This document shows, piece after piece, positions 1-11,000 of a stretch of 57,479 nt of DNA. The stretch lies in the NCBI GenBank assembly GCA_032358255.1, contig JAULBX010025707.1, positions 1-57,479 of the forward strand, given 5' to 3'. The notes beneath the pieces were generated by a model that saw only the letters and a program-made list of their open reading frames with translations, made no database searches and had not been told where the DNA came from. The first letter of the stretch is position 1. Every line of letters begins with the position of its first letter. The position numbers and the translations under genes were made by a program. Origin of the DNA: Heterotrichella gracilis. Lineage: Eukaryota > Sar > Xanthophyceae > Tribonematales > Xanthonemataceae.

Positions 1-93
1 TTACCCCAAGGTAGGGTAATCTCGAGGGTTCAGGGATAACCCTGGCGTAGGGTCTCAGGAAATAGGCAGCATTTAATAACAGTGGCATTTCTG

Positions 94-98
94 TTACA
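94..98 (-). terminator. Candidate TGTAA poly(A) signal for the low-complexity gene
   Basis: The minus strand reads TGTAA about 190 nt after the stop at 288. TGTAA is the usual chlorophyte poly(A) signal. A pentamer can occur by chance. Confidence 0.3.
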
Positions 99-287
99 GC
101 GATGTTTGGAGGCATTCGGAACATACCAAATATTACTCAACAACCGAAGTTCGACGCACGCTTTGTGACATGCTTCCCCAAAAGGTAATTGGAAATCAGC
201 CGCCATTGATGGCCTGTCACACTGCAATCGTTGTCCTAATAAGTGAATAATATGTGTCACGACATTGTTCTACCAGCAAAAGCACAG

Positions 288-3200
288 CTAGCGCGACACT
301 CCCCCTGCTGCAGAGTCGGAGGTAATTCCGAGCTCCACCTCAGCTGCCCCAATGCGCCGCAGTAGTCGGTCCTGGCGCATGTGCACGTGGCGCTCACGGA
401 GGGTGGCCCTACCATCCCTGCTGGCCCTACCCCTGCCCAACTGCTCTCCCAGCAGGTGCTGTGCAAACATGCGCTTGGCCGCTGCCCTATCACCCATCAC
501 CCCTGGGCTGCGCGGTGTCATTGGTGCGCTGCCAGCCACCCTGAGCCCTGCTGACAGCGGAGATGCAACGGCCTCCCCTGGTGAGTGTGCATTGTTGGAG
601 GGTGCCTCCCCGCTCTGCCCAGCTACTGCCCCCTCTGCCCCCGCTTCCCTGCGTCTTCGCCCTTTGCTTCTCTTTACCCCCCTGTTCCGGCCCCTTGGCT
701 TGTCACCAGCCTGCTCCCTCACAGCATCCTCCCCCGCAGCTGCTGCACTGCTGTTGCCTGCAGCGGCTAGCACCAGCCCTGGTGGCACTACCTCCCTCAC
801 AGCATCCTCTCCCACAGCTGCTGCACTGCCATTGCCTGCAGCTGCTGCATCCAGACCTGGTGGGACAGGCAGTGCAAGCCCCTGCAGCACCCCATCCACC
901 CCGTGGGCACTTGGTTCCTCCCGTGAGGCCAGCGCTCCCTCACCGCGCCCGCGCCTGCCTGCACGCCGAGCTTCCCGCTGGGGCAACACCACCCCCTCAC
1001 TGGTGGGCGGGGCAGCGCCTACGTGAAGGGGCATGCCAGAATGATTAGGAGGCATCAATCAGCAATCTGCAGTTACAAGTGCAGCATATATGGTACAAAT
1101 AGTCCTGCACATTGGCCAGCATGGTCTGATTCCACAATTTTCCGGACAACAGTGATAGGCACCCCGCAAAAAATATACCAACACTTGTTCTCAAGTGTTT
1201 TTTTCTTCCCTTTAAAATAATGCATGACAAATCAACGAATAATGATACTTTATTTCATGCCTTCTATTTGTTAATGTATTTTACTTTTGCCAGCTCGAAC
1301 AATAAAGCCAGTCTTGCGTCGCTTGTCCAAGTGTCATCTTCAATTTAATATAAAGGTTAACCAATTGCGTAGCCGCCACTGCAGATGAGCCAAGCCTATG
1401 TGGCGGGTTTGCAGCACTGACTCACCTCCTGACTGCATGTTGTCAACAGGTGCAGCAGCCTCGCCTCCGTGCACATGACCGTCTGCGGCTGCATTACGCC
1501 TGCCTGCACGCCGAGCTTCCCGCTGGGGCAACACCACCCCCTCACTGGTGGGTAGGGCAGCGCCTGCATATATGGGCACACCAAAATAAGTAGCATTCCA
1601 ATTCAGAAAGCAAACATTTAGATATTTTATGAGCACAGTACCGGCCAAGGCACCATGTTTGCAAGCAGCTGCAGCATGTTCCCACAATGCGCCATGACCA
1701 TTTATGGGGATAGCACCTGCAGTGCTCACTTACCTGCTGGCAGCGCGCTGTCATCGGGTGCGGCGGCTCCGTGCTCACTGCCATCGCCTGCACCTGCACC
1801 GCGCTTGCCCTTGTTCCTCCCCTTGCCACCGCGCGGCCTACGGGCACGCTGCACCCCCCCACCCTCCTCGCCAGTGCCGCTCACAGCCTCTGGTGCTGGT
1901 GCTGGTGCTGGTGCTGGTGCTGGTGCTGGCCCCTGTGCAGCCTGCTCCTGGTCATGCTGTGGCACAACGCGCACAGGTGGCTGGTAGGCGCTGAACCCCT
2001 GGCGAACCCTGTCAGGCCGCTTGGTGGGGCTGGCAACAGAGGGGCCTGTGCCACCACTGACACCACTGGCGGTGGCCTGGCTTGGCTGTGTGGGTGTGTG
2101 AGCAGTAGAGGTGGCTGGGATAGGGACTAGCCGCCTGCCCCTGGCCATGGGAATAGCACCACCAGTACCTGGTGCCGTAGGCGGTGGGGGAGGAGCTTCC
2201 GCTTGGGTCTTTGGCTGTGCAGCCTGATGTGGTTCTGCAGTGGCGGCTGCGGAGGGAGCATCGGGTACCCCGGTAGCGGGGGCAGCTGCTCCCTCTCGCG
2301 CAGGTGGCTTGTATGTCCCAAACCCTGCGCGGACCCTGGCCCCCTTCTCTCCCCCCGCTGCGCCACGCTCCCTGCTGTGTGGTGTGTCAACCTCCTGCAA
2401 TGCACCCGCTGCATCGCCCCCCTGCTGTGCGCTCGCCCCCCTGGGCTCCTTGCCCCGGCCCTCCCCCCGCCCTCGAGCTGGCACGCTGATAATGGCTTGG
2501 ACCACTGCAGCGTTCGCTTCCAATTTTGCCTCACCCACACGCCGAGGCTCAGGTGGAGCAAGGGGCATGGCGCTGGTGGCCCCCGCCTCCTCCCTACCTG
2601 GCGCAGGCGCTGCGCGGGGCCGCTGCCACATGGGGTGAGCCACAGTTGCTGGCTGTGCTGCTGACTCGCCCACCTTGGCTGATGCATTGCCGGCCCCCTT
2701 GCCATCCCTGCCAGTGATTGGCACCGCTACCACTCGTGCTGCTGACTCCTTGACTACTGCCTCGCGGCCCCCCTTGGCTGCCTTGCTTGTGTCCGCCATG
2801 GCAGCCCTGCCAGTGACTGGCACTGTAATCACACGTGCAGGTGGTGCCACGCGTGCAGCTGGTGCTGCTCCATGAAGGCGCCAAGACGTGGTAGCTGCGG
2901 GGGATGCATCCCTCACCCTGCCGCCCTCCCCTTGCCCAGCTGCATCCCTCCCCTTGGTGCTCACAGCCTGACTAGCCGCATCCCTCCCCCTGCTCCCTTC
3001 CTTCTGCCTCCCTGCCTCCCTCGCCCTAGGCCTGGCACCATCCCCGTGACCAGCTGCATCCCTCTCCTGTGCGCCCACCCCACCACCCCCCAGCTGAGTA
3101 CCCTTGTGCTCCTGTGCCTCCACCGCACCCCTGGCGCCAGGCGGCTGGTACGTCACGAACCCTCCACGCACCCCTGCCTGCTCCTGCTGCACCTCATGCC

Positions 3201-6200
3201 CAGCACCCTGATGGCCCTTGGTAACCTTGCGTGCAGGCCCAGCTGGGGGCACTTGAGCGGCTTGGCGGGCAGTGGCGCGCGCACCACCCTCCCGCGTCTT
3301 TTGCTTCTTACTTCCCTGCTCTGCCTCGGCTGCTACTGCTGGTGCGGCATTGGCATGCGTTGGACCTGGCGCCTTCTTCCTCTCCTTATCGCCCCTGCCC
3401 CTTGCTTCCCCAACCCCCACTGTCATATGCACCCCTGGCACCCGTCCCTCCTCATGTGCTGCCCCACCAAGTTGGGCCACATCGTCAGCATGCGCCGAGT
3501 GCCAACCTCCCAATGCCATGCCCTGTTGGGCCACCACATGCTCGTGAGGTGCCCGTGCCGGTGCCGGTGCAGCCTGTGCAACATCATGATGTGGTGCCAG
3601 CATCTGATTCTGGAACTGCTGCTGTTGCTGCTGCTGCTGTGCAAATGCAGGTCCTGCAGGACCAAGGATAGTAGTGAGTCAAAGGCGCACAGGGCGCAGC
3701 CAACCTGCAAACAGACGTGATCATGACATACGAAACACAATACCAGCCACTTGCACTGCCCCTCACCTGGCGCCATGTAACCATACATCGATTCCACAGG
3801 GTAGCCCAATGACAGGCCAGGGATATCTGCACCGAAGCCTGAAGGGTGGGCAGCCACATGCCCATGGTGGGGGGGCCATGCCGGGGCAGGCACAGCAGCT
3901 GCTCCATTTGTGTATGCACGCTGGTCTTCCCCTGGCAGGGAGGACAGCGCTCGCACCACTGCTGGCACAGCTTGGGTGTGTGGCTGTGCTTGAGGCTGAG
4001 GGTGGGGCTGTGGCTGTGACTGTGGCTGTGGCTGTGGCTGTGGCTGCGGCTGCGGCTGCGGCTGTGGCTGTGGCTGTGGCTGTGGCGTGGCGGCCTGCAC
4101 CAAACAAGGGCATGTCAGCATGCAGCATGTTCGCATCACAGACGAAACAAGCACCACTTGGCACCCCAAGCCGCCCAGCCAGCACGCCCCCCTTGCCACC
4201 CACACCCACCTGTACGTGGACCTGCACCACTCCCTCCGGCCTTGCCACTAGCCTTGCAGCCACCTGCTGCCCTGCTTGAGACCTGCCCCGCCTGCCCACC
4301 CTGGCTTCAGCTGTGGGTTGGGAGGGCGCTGGGGTCGGTGCGGTGGCCTGCGCCTTGTCAGCCACACCTGCACCAGGCAACTAGATCAGCACGCAGTCCC
4401 CACAGCCACAACACTGAGCAGATGCAACCGCGCACAAATCCCACGCACACATGTGCCACCCACCTGCTGGTTTGACGGGCTGCACACGTGGGGCTGCCCC
4501 TTCCATGCCTGCCTTAGCTGCCCTGCCCTCCTCCCTTGCAGGCCCCTGCTGACCCGACTGAACCGCTGGTGGCTGGGAAACAGGCACGCGGCGTGTAGCA
4601 CGTACAGAAGGGACAGGGGGGTGCTGTGGCTGTTGATGCTGCGGGTGGCGTTGCTGGTGGGGGTATTGCTGGTGTTGGTCTTCCTGGTGTGCGATGCCAT
4701 GGGGTGGCGCGTCCCGCTGCAGGATGTGCACCTGCACAACAATCGCCCCATCAGGTTTGGGATTGCCCAGCAGCAGGAAGGGACAGCCATGCAATGCCCA
4801 CAGTAACACCACAGGTTGTCCAAGCCTGACACTCCGATGCCGCAGGATGGATGTGGGACATGGTCCTTTTGCTGCCCATGTGCACCGCCCCACCCGCTCA
4901 CCTGGCTCCCTGCCGGACCTCCCTCCCCGTGCCCCTGTCCCTCCCCGCGGCCCTGCTCCTGCATGCGCCCCCGTTCCCACTCCTCGCGCCGCCGGTACTC
5001 AGCCATCTGGGCATGGTAGAACTCAGCTGCCTGCTGGTGGCTCATCTGGTGCACACCACCCTCCTCGCGGCGGGGGGGGTGCCCTCCTTCGATGGGTGGG
5101 GCCACCTCGCCACGTGGCGCACCCCCGGCCTGCCCACCCTCGTGGCGACGTAGGACCGATGCAGTCTGGCGGTGGCTCATGTGGGGACCAGCACGCTCCT
5201 CGCCACGTGGTGTGGGTCCACCCTGCCCGCGCCCGCCTTCAGCACTGTAGCCCAGCCGTGCCCACTCCCCTTCCGCGCCCCCTTGCCCACCATGGCCCTC
5301 GTTTGGCCACCCATACTGCTCAGCACCCACAGCATACCCCCCACCTGCCCTCCCATCCGCATACTCGCCCCTCCGCCTGTCGTACTCAGCGTAGTACGCC
5401 TCCTCTTCCGCACTGTACCGCTGCCTGTACCCCTCCCTCCCCCATGGGCTGCTGTCATACTCCCCCTGGTTGGCCCCCCTCTGTTCATACTCTGCACGCT
5501 CCTCCCCTGCCCACCCATCCTGGCCCCGCCAGGCGCTGGTGGCCCCATCGCGCACCCCCTCCCCTCCATCTGCAGCTCCAGCATGCGGTGCTGCCGTGGC
5601 TACGCTGTCGCTACTGGCAGCAGTGGCAGTGGTGGTGGCGGGTGCAGCAGCTGGTGTGGTGGCGCTTGCAGAGCTGACCACCGCCCCCTTCTTTGGCAGT
5701 GAGCTGCGCCACCACTTGTGCGAGTCAACCTTGGCGGCTGTCACCCAAGCAGGTGCAGCCACGGTGCCGGGCTGGGGCACACTACCCGCCTGCACACACA
5801 GCGCCAGTGTCACTGACTGCCGCATACGCCGCTGTGTCACAGGGGCACAAACATATCCAAAGGAGCAGTGGCGACAAGCAAGGGTTGCACCCGGCTACAT
5901 ACCTCCTCGCTTTGACCTCCCTGGCCGGTGTGTGGGCGGTTGAGGTGGGGACCCCAGGAGGGAGGGGGGGCAGTGGGGGGTGGCCCCACTGCATGAGGGC
6001 GAGGACCCCAAGCCCCACCACCGGGCATGTCCTGGTGGGGGTCGTACATCGGCTGGTGGTAGTCCTGCCCACCCCCCCCTCCCTGCTGCTGCTGCTGCTG
6101 CTGCTGCCCCCCTCCACTGCTGGCGTAGGGCAACCATGGCTGAGGCCTGGACACACACACACACGCCTATTTGGAAAGCTTCAACACGCACAACTACACC

Positions 6201-7094
6201 AAACACACAAGCTGCATGAACCGCAAAAGTCAGGATGCTTGTCCGCGTGTGTCCCGTCCCCTCACCTGCCCCACTCCTGCCCCTCCCGCTCCACCTTGGC
6301 CCTGCCCCACCTGCGCTGGTAGTCGTCCCCTGCCGCATGTGCTGTGCGCCAGGCCTGCTCATACGCGTCGCGGTCCTCCTGATTGCGCACCTGCAGGGGG
6401 GCAGAGGGAGGCTGAGAGGGGGTGCAGGGGGAATTATGGAGCAGAGGCGGGGGCAGTGGGGACTTGGCACACAATTATAGGGATACACGTCTTGGTTGGA
6501 GGATGCCACCCAGGGGCATGATGCAGGTATGCACACCACAATATGAGCAGCTGTGCCACACTCACGCCGCCGTGGAAAAGACATCTATGGACTGAACGGT
6601 TATCAACATACGTGTTTGAAGGCCTAGGAGTTTAGATTTCAAGGGGGCTGGGCACCGCTGATGCCCAACATCGAGGGCAATGTGACTCCACCAGCCACAC
6701 CTATACCACCCTCGTCAACCGCACCCACTGTTTGCGGTATCTCGACAGCACAGCAGAAATCCAACTTAGCCAACGTTTTAACCAGACCTCTTTTCCCTGC
6801 CCATGCTGCATCATCACCCACTGCATGCATCCCATCAACCCACCATCATGTATATGCATATGCATGCGTGCGCCCAATCAAGCAACAACCACTTCACAAA
6901 ACTCCTCCAAACCACGTCCAACACGCGCATTTACAGCCCTGCCCACTTACTATTTGGCGCACGAAGCCGTGACCCATGTCCAAGCGCTGACGGGACACCC
7001 CACGCTGTGCCTGCATATCGTGATGCCACTCGTCACCACCCCGCCTCGCCCCCTCGCCATCGTAGTCGACCTCTGGCGCCCACACACGGCTCAT
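288..7094 (-). CDS. Very large low-complexity (Gly/Ala/Pro/Gln-rich) protein, 10 exons, function unknown
   Basis: I do not recognise the family. Exons read right to left: 6951-7094, 6266-6390, 5903-6146, 4902-5789, 4464-4731, 4210-4367, 3767-4094, 1734-3653, 1426-1563, 288-1018. All junctions are GT-AG and phases close, giving 4944 nt or 1647 residues with a TAG stop at 288-290. The ATG at 7094 is the first in frame, but an upstream exon cannot be excluded. The N-terminal 90 residues are charged and fairly complex; then come a polyQ run, a Gly/Tyr/Arg-rich stretch, a Gln-Pro dipeptide run, a second polyQ run and a long Ala/Gly/Arg-rich exon. A short motif of the form R-x-G-F-x-x-Y-x-P-P occurs three times (DNA near 3140-3175, 2299-2336 and 1978-2012). 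No enzyme domain, signal peptide or membrane segment is visible. The composition suggests a disordered, possibly RNP-associated scaffold; that is inference. Exon 9 may be an alternative cassette. Confidence 0.72.
1426..1563 (-). repeat. Duplicated exon (symmetric phase 1-1 cassette)
   Basis: This 138-nt exon of the low-complexity gene starts with about 68 bp almost identical to the start of the next exon (about 950-1018). Both encode the segment [19 protein letters not shown]. The two copies differ at only a few bases. The exon has a good acceptor (TATGCAG) and donor (GGAG|GTGAGT) and is exactly 46 codons long with phase 1 at both ends. It can therefore be included or skipped without a frameshift. 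Confidence 0.6.
3609..3646 (-). repeat. PolyQ tract (CAG run)
   Basis: Near the start of exon 8 a CAG/CAA run encodes eight consecutive glutamines, followed by F-Q-N-Q. A second pure CAG run of eight codons lies at 6083-6107 in exon 3, next to a Gly run. Confidence 0.8.
4007..4088 (-). repeat. Hexanucleotide run encoding (Gln-Pro)n
   Basis: On the plus strand the run is near-perfect GGCTGT/GGCTGC hexamers. On the coding strand it reads alternating CAG/CCA codons, giving about thirteen Gln-Pro dipeptides at the start of exon 7 of the low-complexity gene. It is likely length-variable between strains. Confidence 0.8.
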
Positions 7095-8048
7095 GGCGGT
7101 GGCGGTGTGTGGTATTCAGGATGGTGGTATGGGCCTGGCTAAGTGGTGTATCACGATACAGTGTTCAAATAGTTGAGGGGTTTCGGTGGCACAGAAAAGG
7201 TGTGACGTCCCATGCACTCCACTGTAGGCGTTCGGGATGGCAACGGAATGAAGGTGCATCGTCAGGATGCATCCAGTTTGTAAACACGACACAGAATGGA
7301 AGTGTTCACAGGGAGATACACCCAAGTAAACGTTTCGGGGTTGAACCCAGCTGATTGACAAAACCCTATTAAACCCTGCTAAAACCATTCATCGATATTC
7401 TGTTCTTGTCTTAACCCTGCTATTGCTTCACACATCTGCCTTGCTCTGTCTGTATCTTATACTACCTTACTCTCGGTAAACCATCACTCTTCTGCTATCC
7501 TAATACCAGTACATGGTAAGCCATCTTGAAAGTGCAATGACCATGAAATTGCTGCGCAATCTAGGTGCAAAACATTGTGTAAAAAAACAAAAGGTGATGC
7601 TGTGTGCTAACTATGAAGATTACCACTAGGGTAGCGTATGTGAGCTTTGACCAATGGCCTGGAATTGACCCTGAGAGCAACCAGTACCTGGCTGCTGTGA
7701 CACTTGTCGTAGCTTAGCCCTGGCGGCTCGATGCACTAGGTTAAGCCCGAACCACATTGCTAGCTATGGCCATTATGCGAAGACCGTGGGGAGCAAACTA
7801 ATGCTCACCCTGTTTTGAAAATAAAATACTCCGCACAGAAAGTACGTTGCCAGGTTTAGCAAGCAAGGTTGTATTTGTGATATACACTGCCAACAATTGT
7901 GTCCCACAAGGTACATTAATACTGTACTGCGCTGATGGCATTCCTTGTACTCCTCACATTCCCAGCATGGCCCCTGCCCGCCATTCAGCAGTTGAGGGAC
8001 CAAAGATGCGGGCCAGCATCCCCGCCACCCACCTCCCATGCCCCACCC
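7095..8048. other. Intergenic: 5' of the low-complexity gene, 3' of makorin
   Basis: Both flanking genes lie on the minus strand. The stretch is less GC-rich than the exons. I see no convincing coding exon or RNA gene. Short repeats of the form AAACCCT are present near 7363-7378. Confidence 0.5.
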
Positions 8049-11000
8049 TCAACGCCTCCTCCCCCCACCCACCCCCGCTGCCACCAGGAACTCCGACAGC
8101 CGCACCGCCCCCAGCACGCGCACCTCCCCATCCGCATTGCCTGCGCGCCGCAGTGGGACCACCACCTCGGGCGTCCCGTCAGTGTACACATGGCGGTAGA
8201 AGCAGGAGGTGCCAAAGGGGCAGGCGCCACGCCCATGGTCAAAGTGCGAGCAGTCAATGCTTGCGAGCCTGTCCTTGTATCGCTGGATGATTTCCTCCTT
8301 GTCTTCCGAGGAGGCGGGCCACACAGAGGAGGGTGTGACAAAGTGTGTCACTTGGCGGCACACGGGACAGGTGCGCACAGCCTGCAAGTCAAGCAGAAGG
8401 ATGGTGTGAGATGACAGTAGGGACTGGATGCATGCTGTGTCACACCATACCGCACTCGAGCACTATGCGCCCTGTTCCTTGTCCAGACTACACGTGGGGC
8501 CACAAGCGGTAGATCAATAGGAGGCAATATATATATATATATATATATATATAATAAACGTAATATAAAATAAACTCCAGAAATAAAAATCGTTAACAAA
8601 AAATGGATGAAATTCCTTCAACAGAGTGATAGACCCCCCGCTTTTTAGCTATCCAAGAAGGCAGTGTGTTCTTTATGCTCACACAATACTATTCTTCTTT
8701 TGCCTGACACCCCCGCACCTTGTCCACATCCATGCCCTCGTTGGTCTTCCCCCTCCACGACCTGATGCACCCCAGGCACACAGGATGGTCGCACGCCATG
8801 AGGCCAAAGCGGCGCTCTCCAGGGTTTGCTTTGGCCATCACGCGCTCCAGGCAGATGCAGCACTCTATAGGAGCAGAGGCGCAGCGCGCAGCCAGGCGGC
8901 GGTGGCGGGCTGAGCACTCGGAGGCGTGGTCGGAGCGGGCAGCGGCGTCGTATGGGTGCAGGGCAGGGCGGTGGCAGGTCTGGGAGAAAAGGAGTGGGGT
9001 GGGGTTGCCTAGCTTGGAAGCGGGTAATGCACACAGAGTGGGAATAGCACTTGACCATGCGGCTGACAGCAAAGCACGAATGGGATAGTCAGTATGAACA
9101 ATTTGTCCTAGGATAATTTTTTGTAGCTTAGCCAGGAGGACTTCAACATATCGCTAGGCATTACTCCTCCAGACCTAGCGTCAGCATGCGTGCATTGAGG
9201 TGCCACCCTTCCCTCTTCTCACCTGGCACATGTCCCCGTGGACCTCCTTGCATGCACCCCCCTTTGCGCACCGCCCTGTGGCCAGGAAGGCGCGACACAG
9301 CGGGCGTGCAGCCAAGTCCCGCCACGCCTCGCTGCCCTCAATCACACCACCCGAACCCCTGCCCTGCTCCACAGGCACAGGCGCAGGGATAGGGGCAGGC
9401 ACTGGCACTGGTATGGGCACTGGCATAGGCACAGGTGCTGTCCCTCCCTGCTGCCCATCTTCCGCATTCTCCCCTTCACCCTCTGACCCATATGCCCCTG
9501 CCTCCTCCTTGTCTTCCTCCTCGTCCCAATGATCATACAATTCCTCCCAGTCATCAGCCACCTCTGCCCTCGCTCCCTCCTCAGGCCACTGCTCACCATC
9601 CGCATGCAGATCACCACCCCAGGGGTTGGAGCGTGCGGATGAAACACTGGCCCCAATCCATCCGGCATGCAAAGCACTCTCTTCTGTGGTACCGCTGTGG
9701 TGCTCCATGGCTGTTGGCTGTGCTTGCCTGGGCTCCAGCTGCGTCTCTTGGCCTCCATCACCACCATCACCACCACCGCCTCCACCACCCCCTGAAGCGC
9801 TGAGGGGCACATATGGCTGGGCGGTATACCTGAGGGCCAGAGGTGCGGGTGCACGAGGCACAAATGGCTGGGCGGTATGCTTGAGCGCCAGGGTGGCTGA
9901 TGCAGTGGGCACAAATGGCTGCGCGGTAACCTTGAGCGCCTGGGCCGGAGATGCCCTGGGCACAAATGGCTGCGCGCTAACCTTGAGCGCCGGTGTGGCT
10001 GATGCAGTGGGCACAAATGGCTGCGCGGTAGACCTGAGCGCCAGGGTGGCTGATGCAGTGGGCGTAAATGGCTGGGCGGTGTGTTTGAGGGCCAGGGACG
10101 GGGATGCACTTGGCACATAAGGCTGTGCGGAGTACCTGAGGCCCTTGGGGGCAGATGCAGTGGGCACATATGGCTGGGCGGAATACCTGACGGCCAGGGG
10201 TTTGGATACACGGGGCACATATGGCTGGGCGGAGTACCTGAGGCCCAGGGGCTTGGATGCGCGCGGCTCCTCTTGCTTGCTGCCGTTGGTACCCGCTGCC
10301 TGCTCCTCCCCTGCTGCACCCCCCCCTTGCTCCCCTGCCCCCCACCACTCCCCACCACCTTGAGCGCCTGCGTTGTTTTCATCCCCGTACTCCTCGTCAT
10401 CGTATTCATTCACATCCTCACAATCCTCCACTGAAGCAGGCTGTCCAATTGCATCTGCCCCTGCCCCTTCCACTTCCACATCCTGTGCCCAATCTTCCCT
10501 TGTCTCATATGTTTCTGCATGCTCAGCGTCTGACTCCCCATAGTAGGTGTCAACTGCACCCACTGCCCTTGCTGCTTCCTCGCCATACCCTTCAGCATCA
10601 CCTCCCCACCCTCCCTCTTGCTCATGTGCGCCTGGGACCACGTCGCCAATTTCCTCCCCATCTCCATTGCCATCAGAATCCTCATTTGCAATCCCACCCA
10701 CTGCTCCTGCTGCTGTGACACCGCTCCCTTCCACCTTCCCTCCCCCTTCCCCCTCTGAGTCATGTGCACCGGGAACCTCGTCGCCAGGCTCCACCCCATC
10801 GCCATTGCCATAGCATTCCTCATTCGGAAAACCACCCGCTGGCCCTGCTGCTTCACCAACATCCCCTCCCTCCTCCTCTGCCCACTGCTCCACTGGATCA
10901 TGTGCGGCAGCATCTTTGTCTACTGTCTCCAGATCATACGCATCATAATCGTCCCCACCTCCTTCGCCATAGTACTCCCCATTTGCACCCACCTCCCCTG

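Noticed and set aside
1655..1994. Plus-strand Gly-Ala or Leu-Val repeat frames
   Set aside because: They are complements of the Pro-Ala-rich end of exon 8 of the minus-strand low-complexity gene.
9342..10409. Alternative minus-strand frame with Pro-Ser-His-x-Cys-Pro repeats
   Set aside because: It is a frame-shifted reading of the 51-bp PAM2-like repeat. The true frame continues into the makorin CCCH-3 finger.
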